A DNA stretch of 38,570 bases from Erythrobacteraceae bacterium (GCA_027489095.1 JAIYAL010000081.1:1-38570); one strand, 5' to 3'; positions 1 through 8,380 are shown, counted from the stretch's first letter. The notes: generated by a model not told the origin, from the sequence alone. A program made the numbers and translations.

Positions 1-1370
1 ATCGGCACGCCGGCCGCCTTGGTGTGGTTGATCGCCTCGATCGTCTGCGGCATCAGCCCGTCATCGCCAGCCACCACCAGAATAACGATGTCGGTGACAT
101 TCGCCCCGCGCATCCGCATTTCGGTGAAAGCCGCGTGGCCAGGCGTGTCGAGGAAGGTGACCTTCGCCTTGTCCTTGGTGGTGATCTGGTAGGCGCCGAT
201 GTGCTGGGTGATGCCGCCGGCCTCGCCCTTCACCACATCGGTGCCGCGCAGGGCATCGAGCAGGCTGGTCTTGCCATGGTCGACATGGCCCATGATCGTG
301 ACCACCGGCGGACGCGACACGAGGGTGTCTTCCGGATCAGTGTCCTCGCTGGAGTCGATATCGACATCGCTTTCGGAGACACGCAGGATGTTGTGGCCGA
401 ACTCCTCGACCAGCAGCTCGGCGGTATCCTGGTCGATGGTCTGGTTGACCGTGACCATCATGCCCAGGTTGAACAGCGCCTTCACGAGGTCGGCGCCCTT
501 CTCGGCCATGCGGTTGGCGAGCTCGCTAACGGTGATCGCCTCGGGGACGACCACATCGCGCACCTGCTTCTCGCGCGGCTTGGAGGGGCCGCCCTGACCG
601 CGACGTTCTTTCTCGCGGGCACGCTTCAGCGCGGCGAGGCTGCGGGCGCGGCGTCCTTCGTCCTCGTTGAGGGCGCGGGTGACGGTGAGCTTGCCCGAAC
701 GGCGGGTGTCCTTGCCTTCATCGATCGGCGCGGCGCGCTTGTCGTCCTTCTTCTTGGACTTGAGCTCGGGGCGCTTGGCCTCGGGACGCTCGACAGGCGT
801 GAAGCGACGTGCGGCAGGAGCCGCATCGCTCTTGGCGGCCGGGGCGGCAGCATCGCTTTCGGCGGCAGGTGCCTCGGCCTGGGTAGGGGTCGCGGCCTCA
901 GGCGCGGTCTCGGGCGCAGCGGCGCGTTCGCGCTCGGCGTCTTCCTCGGCCCGCTTTTCCTCGGCGCGGTTTTCCTCCGCACGGCGACGCTCTTCTTCCT
1001 CGCGCTCGCGCGCTTCGGCGTCCTCGCGCTTGCGGCCCTCTTCGGCCATCCGCAGCCGCTCTTCCTCGGCCTCCAGCTGAAGCCGCTTCACGCGCTCCTG
1101 CGGCGTCTCGCCAGCGGGCGCGGGGCGCGCAGGCTTGGGGGCCGGCGGGGTGGGGGCCGGACGCGGCGCTTCGGCCACGGGCGGCGGAGGGGGCGGCGGC
1201 GGCGCAGCGGCCTCGCTACCGGGCTTGCCGAGCACGCGGCGGCGCTTCACCTCGACCACCACCTTGTTGGTGCGGCCGTGGCTGAAGGTCTGCTTGACCT
1301 CGCCTGCATCCACCGAGCGTTTGAGGCCCAAGGGTTTGCGGATGGGCTGGTTGTCGTTGTCGCCGCTCAT
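1..1370 (-). CDS. infB: Translation initiation factor IF-2 (3' end cut off by window edge)
   Basis: IF-2 is the GTPase that brings initiator fMet-tRNA to the 30S subunit. The ATG at 1370 opens the IF-2-associated domain (residues about 8-45, RKPLGLKRS...). A long Pro/Ala-rich and then charged E/R-rich linker follows (about 50-260), then the second N-terminal domain, and then the start of the G domain. The G1 motif GHVDHGKT and the G3 motif DTPGH are visible; the window ends before NKxD. The long low-complexity linker is usual for alphaproteobacterial IF-2. The gene lies 9 bp after ylxR and is last in the rimP-nusA-ylxR-infB cluster. Identity is certain; the C-terminal half is not in this window. 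Confidence 0.98.
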   Translation of the reverse strand, partial: MSGDNDNQPIRKPLGLKRSVDAGEVKQTFSHGRTNKVVVEVKRRRVLGKPGSEAAAPPPPPPPPVAEAPRPAPTPPAPKPARPAPAGETPQERVKRLQLEAEEERLRMAEEGRKREDAEAREREEEERRRAEENRAEEKRAEEDAERERAAAPETAPEAATPTQAEAPAAESDAAAPAAKSDAAPAARRFTPVERPEAKRPELKSKKKDDKRAAPIDEGKDTRRSGKLTVTRALNEDEGRRARSLAALKRAREKERRGQGGPSKPREKQVRDVVVPEAITVSELANRMAEKGADLVKALFNLGMMVTVNQTIDQDTAELLVEEFGHNILRVSESDVDIDSSEDTDPEDTLVSRPPVVTIMGHVDHGKTSLLDALRGTDVVKGEAGGITQHIGAYQITTKDKAKVTFLDTPGHAAFTEMRMRGANVTDIVILVVAGDDGLMPQTIEAINHTKAAGVP

Positions 1371-1379
1371 TATCGCTCG

Positions 1380-2201
1380 TCAGTCCTTCACGTATTCATC
1401 GCTATGCGCCGTCCCGCCCGCAGGCCGGTCAGCGTCGCCGGAAGCATCCCGGCCCGTCTCGTTCGTCTCGTTCGTCTCGTTCGTCTCGTTCGTCTCGTTC
1501 GCCCGGTCATTCCCGGCCCGATCATCGTCGGCAAATTGCACCAGCCGGGACACCGCCTGGAGCACGCGGGTCGCCGCACGCATGTCGCCAGGATGGCCGG
1601 CAACCCCCAGGTGAACGACATTGTCGCGGCCCAATGCCACAGACAGCGCGGTGCGGTCCAGTGGCAAGACTTGCCCACGCTGGCCCGACCCTTCTGCATC
1701 GTTGCCGACGCGCCAGGCCTGATCGAGCTTGCGCCGCCCGTCCGCGCTGCTGTCGCTGGCGTGGAGCAGCACGGCAATCCGCCCGCTGCGTGCCTGTTCC
1801 TCGATCCGGGCGGAACCCATCACGATATTGCCGCTGCGCAGTTCGAGGCCCAGCCGATCACCGAGGTGACGCGCGAGCGCAGCTTCGACCTTGGCGGGCA
1901 AATCCTCGGGAATGGTGAGAGGCGCACCCTTGAAGGCGCGCATCAGTGCCTTCTTCAAGTGGCCCTCGCAAAGCGCTTCTTCAAGCTCCGCGCGCGTCAC
2001 GCCGATCCACGCACCCCGGCCGGGCGCCTTGGACGCGGCATCGGGGAGCACCAACCCGTCGGGCGAGATCGCCAGACGCACCAGATCGTCCCGCGCCGAG
2101 GTTGCCCCGGTCAGGATACAGCGCCGCTCGCTCCCCGCATCCGCGGGAAGCGCCGGCTCGACGATGTCGGACGTCAGGCGCTCATTGGGTGGAGTCCGCA
2201 T
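1380..2201 (-). CDS. ylxR: YlxR (DUF448) RNA-binding protein with an L7Ae-like C-terminal domain
   Basis: This is a nucleic-acid-binding accessory protein encoded between nusA and infB, as in many bacteria. Residues about 20-85 match DUF448/YlxR (RRCILTG, then LVRLAISPDG, and GRGAWIG). Residues about 110-235 look like the L7Ae-type fold often fused in alphaproteobacteria (GNIVMGSARIEEQ, AVLLHASDSS). The ATG at 2201 is chosen because it gives a 20-bp overlap with the nusA end and starts at the conserved region (MRTPPNERL); an upstream in-frame start would run deep into nusA. The C-terminal tail contains five perfect NET tripeptides encoded by a 9-bp DNA repeat. The length is 273 residues. The exact function is not established. 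Confidence 0.9.
   Translation of the reverse strand: MRTPPNERLTSDIVEPALPADAGSERRCILTGATSARDDLVRLAISPDGLVLPDAASKAPGRGAWIGVTRAELEEALCEGHLKKALMRAFKGAPLTIPEDLPAKVEAALARHLGDRLGLELRSGNIVMGSARIEEQARSGRIAVLLHASDSSADGRRKLDQAWRVGNDAEGSGQRGQVLPLDRTALSVALGRDNVVHLGVAGHPGDMRAATRVLQAVSRLVQFADDDRAGNDRANETNETNETNETNETGRDASGDADRPAGGTAHSDEYVKD
1456..1500 (-). repeat. Five perfect tandem copies of a 9-bp unit inside ylxR
   Basis: On the plus strand GTCTCGTTC occurs five times head to tail with no mismatch. On the coding strand each unit encodes Asn-Glu-Thr, giving NETNETNETNETNET in the tail of YlxR. Because the unit is a multiple of three, copy-number change by slippage would lengthen or shorten the tail without a frameshift. 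Confidence 0.95.
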
Positions 2202-3822
2202 CGGCGGCCTCCTCGGTCGGCACGGAGACGGCGTCGTCCTCGAACCAGTGCGCACGCGCGGCCATGATGATTACGTTGCCCTGCTCTTCCGAGAGGCCAT
2301 ACTCGCCGAGCACGCCGCCCTTATCGGTCTCGCGCTGCGGACGGCGCTGCGGCGGGCCGGCAGCATCGTTGTTGCGGCGACGGGGGGCTTCGCGCTTCTT
2401 GGCGATCAGCTCGTCGGTGGCGAGATCGGCGAGATCGTCGAGGGTCTTGATCCCGGCCTTGCCGAGCGTGACCAGCATCGCCTCGGTAAGGTGGGGGATC
2501 TCGGCCAGCGCATCCTCGACGCCAAGGTCACGGCGCACCTGACGGTGCGCGGCTTCCTGGCGCTCGAGCGCTTCAAGCGCACGGCTCTGGAGTTCCTCGG
2601 CGAGATCGTTGTCGAAGCCTTCGATGCTCGCAAGTTCCGCGAGGTCGACATAGCCCACTTCCTCAAGCTCGGCGAAGCCTTCGGCCACGAGCAGCTGCGA
2701 GAGGGTCTCGTCAACGTCGAGCTCTTCCTCGAACATCTTGGAGCGTTCTGCGAATTCCTTCGTGCGCTTCTCCGAGGCTTCTTCCTCGGTCATGATGTCG
2801 ATCTGGTGGCCGGTGAGCTGGCTTGCCAGACGCACGTTCTGGCCGCGGCGGCCGATCGCGAGGCTGAGCTGATCGTCAGGCACCACCACTTCGATGCGCC
2901 CATCATCCTCGTCGAGCACGACGCGGCTGACGGTGGCCGGCTGGAGCGCGTTGACGACGAAGGTCGCGGTGTCCTCGCTCCACGGGATGATGTCGATCTT
3001 TTCGCCCTGCAGCTCCTGGACCACCGCCTGGACGCGGCTGCCCTTCATGCCGACGCAGGCGCCGACCGGATCGATCGAACCATCGCGGCTGATCACGCCG
3101 ATCTTGGCGCGCGAGCCCGCATCACGGGCAGCGGCCTTGATCTCGATGATGCCATCATAGATTTCGGGCACTTCCTGCGCGAACAGCTTCTTCATGAAGT
3201 CCGGATGCGCGCGGCTGAGGAAGATCTGCGGACCGCGGTTGTTGCGTTCCACCTTGGTGATCAGCGCCCGCACCCGCTCACCAGTACGGGCGGCTTCGCG
3301 CGGGATCTGCTGATCGCGGCGGATCACGCCCTCGGCGCGGCCCAGGTTCACAATCACATGGCCGAATTCGACCGACTTGATCACGCCGGTGATGACTTCG
3401 CCCTGGCGATCCTTGAATTCCTCGAACTGGCGCTCACGCTCGGCATCGCGGACCTTCTGGAAGATCACCTGCTTGGCCGACTGCGCATCGATCCGGCCGA
3501 GATCGACCGGGGGCAGCGGATCGACGATGAAATCGCCGACCTTGGCGCCGGGCTGGAGCTTGTCGCCCTGCTTGAGGTCAACCTGCTTGAAGTAGTCCTC
3601 AACCTCTTCGACGACCTCGACCACACGCCACAGCGTGAGATCGCCGGTCAGCGGATCGAGCTTGGCGCGGATGTCATTCTCCGCGCCGTAGCGGTTGCGC
3701 GCGGATTTCTGGATCGCCTCTTCCATCGCCTCGATGACGATCGACTTGTCGATCATCTTTTCCGAGGCAACCGCGTTGGCGATCGCAAGCAGTTCAGCCT
3801 TGTTGGCGGAAATGGCACTCAT
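2182..3822 (-). CDS. nusA: Transcription termination/antitermination factor NusA
   Basis: NusA binds RNA polymerase and nascent RNA and modulates pausing, termination and antitermination. The 546-residue protein shows the N-terminal RNAP-binding domain (about 1-130), an S1 domain (about 139-200, GEVITGVIKSVEFGHVIVNL), two KH domains (VGACVGMKGSRVQAV and LAIGRRGQNVRLA) and helix-hairpin-helix-type acidic repeats in the C-terminal third. The C terminus has a basic stretch (KKREAPRRRNN) followed by an acidic tail. Its ATG overlaps the rimP stop codon (ATGA at 3820-3823), which suggests translational coupling. Length and domain order are normal for alphaproteobacteria. Confidence 0.98.
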   Translation of the reverse strand: MSAISANKAELLAIANAVASEKMIDKSIVIEAMEEAIQKSARNRYGAENDIRAKLDPLTGDLTLWRVVEVVEEVEDYFKQVDLKQGDKLQPGAKVGDFIVDPLPPVDLGRIDAQSAKQVIFQKVRDAERERQFEEFKDRQGEVITGVIKSVEFGHVIVNLGRAEGVIRRDQQIPREAARTGERVRALITKVERNNRGPQIFLSRAHPDFMKKLFAQEVPEIYDGIIEIKAAARDAGSRAKIGVISRDGSIDPVGACVGMKGSRVQAVVQELQGEKIDIIPWSEDTATFVVNALQPATVSRVVLDEDDGRIEVVVPDDQLSLAIGRRGQNVRLASQLTGHQIDIMTEEEASEKRTKEFAERSKMFEEELDVDETLSQLLVAEGFAELEEVGYVDLAELASIEGFDNDLAEELQSRALEALERQEAAHRQVRRDLGVEDALAEIPHLTEAMLVTLGKAGIKTLDDLADLATDELIAKKREAPRRRNNDAAGPPQRRPQRETDKGGVLGEYGLSEEQGNVIIMAARAHWFEDDAVSVPTEEAADADSTQ

Positions 3823-4385
3823 CAGTCGTCTGCCTTCTCTGTATCTTCGATGAGTTCGTCAGCGCCGCTGGTATCCAGCGGGCGGGTGGCGGCGATCAGC
3901 GCGTCGGTGAGGACGAGCTTTGCCGTGTGTATTTCTGCGAGCGGCAGGCGGACGTCGCCCGCCTTCACTTCCTTGACGAGGATCATACCACCCTCAAGAC
4001 CGCCAAGCACGCCCTTGTTGACGCGTTGGCCCGCATAACCTTTGTCCATCACGATCCGAACCTCGTGGCCGGCCCAGGTGGCGAAATCCTTTTCGCGGGT
4101 GAGCGGCCGATCGATGCCGGGCGAGGAAACTTCAAGGTGATAGGCGCCTTCGACGAGCTCTTCGCCCGCTTCCTCAGCGGCGTCCATCACATCCGAGATC
4201 CGGCGCGACAGCGCGGCGCACTGGTCGATGACCAACTGACCCGTTGCCGGGTCCTCAGCCATGATCTGCAGCGACATGCCGCCGTCCCCCGCCTCGGAAG
4301 GCAGCATCGCGATGCGCACCAGATCGAATCCCAAGGCAGTCGCCTCGGGTTCGATCAGCTGGGTAAGGCGCGCGATGTCGGCCAT
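3822..4385 (-). CDS. rimP: Ribosome maturation factor RimP
   Basis: RimP is needed for 30S subunit maturation. The 187-residue protein has the family N-terminal domain (LTQLIEPEATALGFDLVRI, then CAALSRRISDVMDA) and the motif LEVSSPGIDRPLT, followed by an Sm-like C-terminal domain. The ATG at 4385 (MADIARL) fits the family length; the frame stays open upstream to 4490, but that part has no similarity to RimP. It is the first gene of the rimP-nusA-ylxR-infB cluster. The 166 bp between 4386 and 4551 presumably carry the operon promoter. A 12-bp inverted repeat (TTGTC-AC-GACAA, 4459-4470) lies about 75 bp upstream of the start; its role is unknown. Confidence 0.96.
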   Translation of the reverse strand: MADIARLTQLIEPEATALGFDLVRIAMLPSEAGDGGMSLQIMAEDPATGQLVIDQCAALSRRISDVMDAAEEAGEELVEGAYHLEVSSPGIDRPLTREKDFATWAGHEVRIVMDKGYAGQRVNKGVLGGLEGGMILVKEVKAGDVRLPLAEIHTAKLVLTDALIAATRPLDTSGADELIEDTEKADD

Positions 4386-4551
4386 GGAGTCTTTCGTTAC
4401 AGAGGCATTACGCAAACGCGGTTTTGTGCCGGCCCCCGGAGGCGCCAGCATCCAAACCTTGTCACGACAATGCCGGGATTGGCGGTGCACCTAGTGGCTT
4501 GGCGCCCATTTGGCAAGAGCGAACCGTGTGCAGTTACGCCCCGTTGCGTCT

Positions 4552-5112
4552 TCAGACTGGGCGGTCGTCGGTTTCGCCTGTGGCCCACTTGCGCGCGGTT
4601 TCGATCAGGGCGCGGCGCTCACGCTCCTCGAAATTCTCGTGATAGCGCCGTGTCTCGAGCACCACCGCGTCGCTCAGCGGTTCGTCGAATTCCAACGCAT
4701 TGATGCCGAATTCACTGCGGGTGACGATCGCGAAGTGGTTGATCATGCCGCAGCGCAGGATCGCCCCCTCCCCCTCGCGCATCGCGTCGAGAATCGCCAC
4801 CTGCGCGCCCGTGCGCGACAGATTGAGGAGGATGCAAGTGTGCGCCTTCTCGACCGCGATCAACTGCGCAGGCAGGCTGAGGCGCAGGCGCGGCGCCGCG
4901 CGGCGACCGGCCTGGAGGTTCGGCACATCCGCATTCGCCGCAGGCGGCGGCTGCGTCCCGACCACCGGCTGTTCAACGGGTGCGGCAGGTGCGGCAGGAG
5001 GAGACTCCGCCCCGCGCACGGCCTGCTGAACAGGAATTCGCGGGGTGACCTCTCCCGCCGGGCGGCCGGCGTGAAGCGGATGGCGGTGACCGGAGGAGAT
5101 GTCCGGACGCAT
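4552..5112 (-). CDS. PilZ domain protein
   Basis: PilZ domains typically bind cyclic di-GMP. The 186-residue protein begins with about 75 residues rich in Pro, Ala and Gln and without obvious fold. From residue about 70 the PilZ core follows: RRAAPRLRLSLPAQL, which supplies the basic N-terminal part of the fold, and LLNLSRTGAQVAIL, which corresponds to the conserved (D/N)xSxxG strand. The first motif has RRAAPR rather than the classical RxxxR arrangement, so ligand binding should not be assumed. No transmembrane segment is seen. The gene stands alone between rimP and pspF. The start at 5112 lacks a strong ribosome binding site and could be further downstream. Confidence 0.8.
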   Translation of the reverse strand: MRPDISSGHRHPLHAGRPAGEVTPRIPVQQAVRGAESPPAAPAAPVEQPVVGTQPPPAANADVPNLQAGRRAAPRLRLSLPAQLIAVEKAHTCILLNLSRTGAQVAILDAMREGEGAILRCGMINHFAIVTRSEFGINALEFDEPLSDAVVLETRRYHENFEERERRALIETARKWATGETDDRPV

Positions 5113-5253
5113 ATCAGCGATGTTCCCGCAGTTCAGGCAAGCCCCATGCCGATTCGCCCGCGGCCTGCCGCAGGTTACCGAATTCCATTAGGAAATTATC
5201 GGAGTGCACGTGCATGGTGTTGTTGTCATCCCAATCCAGACGACAGTAGTATT

Positions 5254-5283
5254 CGAAAAGAATTGCCAATCCGTTAGGCTGGC
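5254..5283 (-). terminator. Possible Rho-independent terminator after pspF
   Basis: On the minus strand, just after the pspF stop, a short imperfect hairpin (GCCAG...TTGGC, 5265-5283) is followed by a T-rich run containing CTTTT. The position fits a pspF terminator, but the stem has a mismatch and the T run is short. Confidence 0.35.
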
Positions 5284-5285
5284 AG

Positions 5286-6326
5286 TCAGTCCTCGCCTTC
5301 CATCAGGGCGTGCTTGCGGATGCAGTGGCGCAGCTGGTCATAGGTGAGGCCGAGCGCGCGGGCGGTCTGGCGCTGGTTCCAGCGGTGCTTGCCGAGTGCG
5401 TGCGCGAGGATCGCGCGCTCGTGCGTGTCGACCGCGGCGCGCAGATCCTCAACGGCGTCGAAACTGACCGGTGCGTGGGCTGCGGGCGCGACATGGCTGG
5501 CACCTGCTGGCCCCGGCGCGGGGCTGCGGCGGTGCTCTGGCGGGCGCGGGCGCCACGGGCTGTCGAAGGGGTCGAACTGGACATGCGCGATCGGCATCTC
5601 GGGGCTCCCCCAGCGATAGACTGCGCGTTCGACAACGTTGCGCAGCTCGCGCACATTGCCGGGCCAGGGATGGTCCTCCAGCCCGTCCATCACGTGCGGC
5701 GCGAAACCCGGCCAGCGGTCCCAATCGAGTTCGGCTGCCATGCGCCGCCCGAAATATTCGGCGAGCACGCCGATATCGCCTTCGCGCACCCGCAAGGGCG
5801 GCAAGGTGATGACCTCGAAACTCAGGCGGTCGAGCAGGTCGGCGCGGAATTCGCCCGCCGCCGCCAGCGCCGGCAGATCATCGTTGGTCGCCGCGACGAT
5901 GCGGACGTCCACACGGATCGGGCGCGAGGCGCCGATGCGGGTAACCTCGCCGTATTCGACCGCCCGCAGCAGACGCTCCTGCGCGGCCATGCTCAGCGTG
6001 CCAAGCTCATCAAGGAACAGCGTCCCCCGGTCGGCCTCCTCGAAGCGCCCCGCGCGCGTCTTGGTCGCTCCGGTAAACGAGCCCGCCTCATGGCCGAACA
6101 GCTCGGCCTCGATCAGGGTTTCGGGGAGCGCCGCGCAGTTCATCGTCACCAGCGGCTCGTCCCAGCGGCTGGAAAGACGGTGGAGGCGCTCGGCGATCAG
6201 CTCCTTGCCCGTCCCGCGCTCGCCGATCACCAGCACCGGACGGTTCATCGCCGCGGCGCGGCTGGCGCGCTCGACCGCGTCGAGGAAGGCCCCGGATTGG
6301 CCGATGAACTGGCTCTCGAGCTTCAT
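5286..6326 (-). CDS. pspF: Phage-shock sigma-54 activator PspF
   Basis: PspF is a bacterial enhancer-binding AAA+ ATPase that opens sigma-54 promoters and lacks a receiver domain because PspA restrains it directly. The 346-residue protein shows Walker A GERGTGKE (about 33-40), GSFTGA in place of the classical GAFTGA sigma-54 contact loop, Walker B GTLFLDELG, a sensor/arginine region (RADLLDRL, WPGNVREL) and a C-terminal Fis-type helix-turn-helix (QTARALGLTYDQLRHCIRKH). The ATG at 6326 (MKLESQFIGQS) places the AAA+ core right at the N terminus, as in PspF; the frame stays open for 30 further codons upstream without similarity. It is divergent from the psp operon it should control. Confidence 0.95.
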   Translation of the reverse strand: MKLESQFIGQSGAFLDAVERASRAAAMNRPVLVIGERGTGKELIAERLHRLSSRWDEPLVTMNCAALPETLIEAELFGHEAGSFTGATKTRAGRFEEADRGTLFLDELGTLSMAAQERLLRAVEYGEVTRIGASRPIRVDVRIVAATNDDLPALAAAGEFRADLLDRLSFEVITLPPLRVREGDIGVLAEYFGRRMAAELDWDRWPGFAPHVMDGLEDHPWPGNVRELRNVVERAVYRWGSPEMPIAHVQFDPFDSPWRPRPPEHRRSPAPGPAGASHVAPAAHAPVSFDAVEDLRAAVDTHERAILAHALGKHRWNQRQTARALGLTYDQLRHCIRKHALMEGED

Positions 6327-6353
6327 ATCCAAACTATAGTGAAAATCCCCAAT

Positions 6354-6374
6354 GCTTGGCAATAGGCACCAAGC
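6354..6374. promoter_or_regulatory. Candidate PspF upstream activating site
   Basis: Perfect 6-bp inverted repeat, GCTTGG at 6354-6359 and CCAAGC at 6369-6374, separated by 9 bp. It lies in the pspF/psp intergenic region about 50-75 bp upstream of the -24 element, the distance at which enhancer-binding proteins usually sit. The assignment to PspF is inference from position and symmetry. Confidence 0.45.
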
Positions 6375-6426
6375 TGCTGCACGCCGCTTGCGCAGAAAAC
6401 CCCGGAATTCCGCCATTCACGAAGTT

Positions 6427-6441
6427 TGGCACGGCGGTTGC
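6427..6441 (+). promoter_or_regulatory. Sigma-54 (-24/-12) promoter of the psp operon
   Basis: TGGCAC at 6427-6432, five bases, then TTGC at 6438-6441, followed by A. This is a perfect match to the sigma-54 consensus TGGCAC-N5-TTGC. Transcription would start near 6452, about 44 bp before the first ATG at 6496. The pairing with a divergent pspF makes the call strong. Confidence 0.93.
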
Positions 6442-6495
6442 AAAATACCCGGCAAGACCACGCAAATCGCTTGGGCACATGACCGGGAGGCCACA

Positions 6496-6681
6496 ATGAC
6501 CAACACGACCGCCACCAAGAGCAGCTTCTGGAACTCCAAGCTCGGACACGCAGCCCTCGCCAGCATCGCCGCGATGACGATGATGGTTCTGTTGTCCTCG
6601 CAGATCCAGCCGGGCGCGGCCAGCGCCGCCCCGCTCGCCCACCCCGCCGCGACAAGCGACGCGATGATCGAGATCGCCTGA
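6496..6681 (+). CDS. Small membrane protein, first gene of the psp operon
   Basis: A 61-residue protein that is the first gene after the sigma-54 promoter. It has a short polar N terminus (MTNTTATKSSFWNSK), one hydrophobic stretch (about residues 20-35, LASIAAMTMMVLLSS) and an Ala-rich tail. A good ribosome binding site, GGGAGG at 6485-6490, sits 5 bp before the ATG. The stop is 1 bp before the next ATG (6683). I recognise no family. Position suggests that it is co-induced with PspA and may help at the membrane; this is inference. Confidence 0.75.
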   Translation: MTNTTATKSSFWNSKLGHAALASIAAMTMMVLLSSQIQPGAASAAPLAHPAATSDAMIEIA

Positions 6682-6682
6682 C

Positions 6683-6970
6683 ATGGGCGATCCCTTCGAT
6701 CCCCTCGGGCCGGAGCGCCCCTCGCGGGACGTCCCCCCCGCAGACGCTGCCGACGGCGCCAAGCCCACCCGCGCCGGCCAGGACAGCGATGCTCCGGCCC
6801 AACCCACGCGCCTGCTGTCGGCAGGACGGCTGACGCGCCTCGACGAAGAAATCGAGGCCTTGCGTCGCCGCCCCGACCCGGCACAGTCCAAGCGCAACCC
6901 CGAAGACCAGCAAGGCGAGCGAGTCGCCCCGCGGGACAGGGTCAATACGTTTCTCGATGGAGTAGCCTTC
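6683..6970 (+). other. In-frame 96-codon upstream extension of pspA
   Basis: From an ATG at 6683 the reading frame runs without a stop into the canonical pspA ATG at 6971. Codon third positions are mostly G or C (roughly 74 of 95 by hand count), as in real genes here. The predicted peptide is Pro/Asp/Arg-rich and holds RLTRLDEEIEALRR, which resembles the C-terminal EIEALR motif of the small proteins encoded downstream. It could be the N terminus of a long PspA form (328 aa) or the remnant of a separate small gene that lost its stop. A ribosome binding site before 6971 argues that the short form is made in any case. Confidence 0.5.
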
Positions 6971-7669
6971 ATGGGCATTTTCAGTCGCACGCTTGATATC
7001 TTCGCATCCAACTTCAACGACATGCTCGACAAGGCGGATGATCCGTCGAAGATGATCCGTATGATCATCCTCGAAATGGAGGAAACTCTGGTCGAAGTCC
7101 GGGCCAGCGCGGCGCGCACCATTGCCGACCAGAAGGAAATGCACCGTCATTGCGTGAAGCTCGACCGCTTGCAGGCCGACTGGTCCGAGAAAGCACAGCT
7201 CGCGCTCAGCAAGGACCGCGAGGACCTTGCCCGCGCCGCGCTCATCGAGAAGAAGAAGGCCGGCGACATGGCCGACCAGCTCAAGACCGAGATCGCGGTG
7301 CTGGATGATGCGCTGCGCGCCTACGAGGAGGACATCGCCAAGCTGCAGCATCGCCTGCGCGAGGCCCGCAGCCGCCAGACCGCGATCGCCGCGCGTCTCG
7401 AAAGCGCCGAAAACCGCGTCAAACTGCGCACACTGATGAGCACCGAGCGCACCGACGAGGCGCTTGCCCGCTTCGACCAGCTTGAGCGCCGCGTCGACTA
7501 TGCCGAGGGCCGCGCCGATGCGCTGCGCATCGCCGAGGAAAACCCGCCGTCGCTCGCCGATGAAATCGCGGCGCTCGCCGGTTCGGACGCGATCGACGAC
7601 GAATTGGCTGCCATGAAGAAGGCGCTCGGCAAGCCCGACGACAGCACCAACGCAAACGGGGGGAAGTAA
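6971..7669 (+). CDS. pspA: Phage shock protein PspA
   Basis: PspA is a peripheral inner-membrane protein of the PspA/IM30 (ESCRT-III-like) family. It oligomerises on stressed membrane and, when free, inhibits PspF. The 232-residue form starts MGIFSRTLDIFASNFNDML, the amphipathic helix typical of the family. DPSKMIRMIILEMEETLVEVR and long coiled-coil helices up to about residue 190 follow, and then an acidic tail. The start at 6971 is preceded by GGAG at 6959-6962 with good spacing. The frame is also open upstream to 6683 (see separate entry). pspB begins 3 bp after the stop. Confidence 0.96.
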   Translation: MGIFSRTLDIFASNFNDMLDKADDPSKMIRMIILEMEETLVEVRASAARTIADQKEMHRHCVKLDRLQADWSEKAQLALSKDREDLARAALIEKKKAGDMADQLKTEIAVLDDALRAYEEDIAKLQHRLREARSRQTAIAARLESAENRVKLRTLMSTERTDEALARFDQLERRVDYAEGRADALRIAEENPPSLADEIAALAGSDAIDDELAAMKKALGKPDDSTNANGGK

Positions 7670-7672
7670 GTC

Positions 7673-7978
7673 ATGCCATTTGAAGCCGTGCTCGTGATTG
7701 CCATCCTGTTCATCGGCTTGCCGTGGATGGTCCTGCATTACATGACCAGGTGGAAGACCGCCCCCACCATCACCGCCGATGACGAGGTGCTGCTCGAGGA
7801 GCTCTACAACCTCGCCAAGCGGCTCGACGCGCGGATGGAGACGGTCGAACGTCTGGTCGCCAGCGACGATCCCGAGTTCACCCCCGCCCGCCGCCTGATC
7901 GCCGATCACGAAACGGACAGCCAGCAGCTGCGCGAACTTGAAGCGCTGATCGCCGAGAAGAAAGGAACCCGCGCATGA
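7673..7978 (+). CDS. pspB: Phage shock membrane protein PspB
   Basis: PspB is a small inner-membrane protein that with PspC relays membrane stress to PspA. The 101-residue protein has the family N terminus: one transmembrane segment (about 4-22, containing IGLPWMVLHYMTRWK), then DDEVLLEELYNLAKRLDARMETVERL, the cytoplasmic coiled coil. Its C terminus (LRELEALIAEKK) is longer than in E. coli PspB (about 74 aa). It overlaps pspC by ATGA (7975-7978). Identity is strong from the IGLPWxxLHY region. Confidence 0.93.
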   Translation: MPFEAVLVIAILFIGLPWMVLHYMTRWKTAPTITADDEVLLEELYNLAKRLDARMETVERLVASDDPEFTPARRLIADHETDSQQLRELEALIAEKKGTRA

Positions 7979-8349
7979 ACAGCCCCCGCACCACGCTTTA
8001 CCGCGACAAGCACAACGCCAAGCTGATGGGGGTGTGCTCGGGGATCGCCGATTACACCGGGGTCAACGTGTTCTGGATCCGGCTCGGCACGCTTGCCCTG
8101 TCGCTCAGCCTCGGCTGGCCGATCCTCGCCTACTTCGTCGCCGGCTTCATCCTCAACAAGAAGCCGCCGCACCTCTACCGCGACGAAAGCGAGAAGAAGT
8201 ATTGGCAGGGCGTCCGCCAGAGCCCGCGCCGCACCGCGCGCGAGATCAAGGCGAGCTTCCGCGATGTCGACCGCCGCCTGGCCGCCGTGGAAGCCCACTA
8301 CGTCAGCAGCAACCCGCGCCTGACCGCCGAAATCGAGCGGCTGCGCTGA
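7975..8349 (+). CDS. pspC: Phage shock membrane protein PspC
   Basis: PspC is the polytopic partner of PspB in stress sensing. The 124-residue protein shows the PspC signature: LYRDKHNAKLMGVCSGIADY and VNVFWIRL, then a hydrophobic segment (about 40-60) and a cytoplasmic tail. The tail contains FRDVDRRLAAVEAHYVSS and ends in LTAEIERLR. This tail resembles the LERI...EIEALR module of the small proteins encoded after it, which standard PspC does not obviously need. It overlaps pspB by 4 bp; the next gene begins 31 bp downstream. Confidence 0.93.
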   Translation: MNSPRTTLYRDKHNAKLMGVCSGIADYTGVNVFWIRLGTLALSLSLGWPILAYFVAGFILNKKPPHLYRDESEKKYWQGVRQSPRRTAREIKASFRDVDRRLAAVEAHYVSSNPRLTAEIERLR

Positions 8350-8380
8350 GCCCCCCACTTAAGCAACAGGGACGAATACC

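Noticed and set aside
24..2267. Very long plus-strand open frame across infB and ylxR
   Set aside because: It is antisense to infB, ylxR and the end of nusA, whose proteins are clear. Such frames arise in GC-rich genes; the His/Arg/Gly-rich product has no recognisable domain.
4459..4470. TTGTC-AC-GACAA inverted repeat before rimP as an operator
   Set aside because: Short, unsupported by any neighbouring regulator or matching site; recorded only in the rimP entry.
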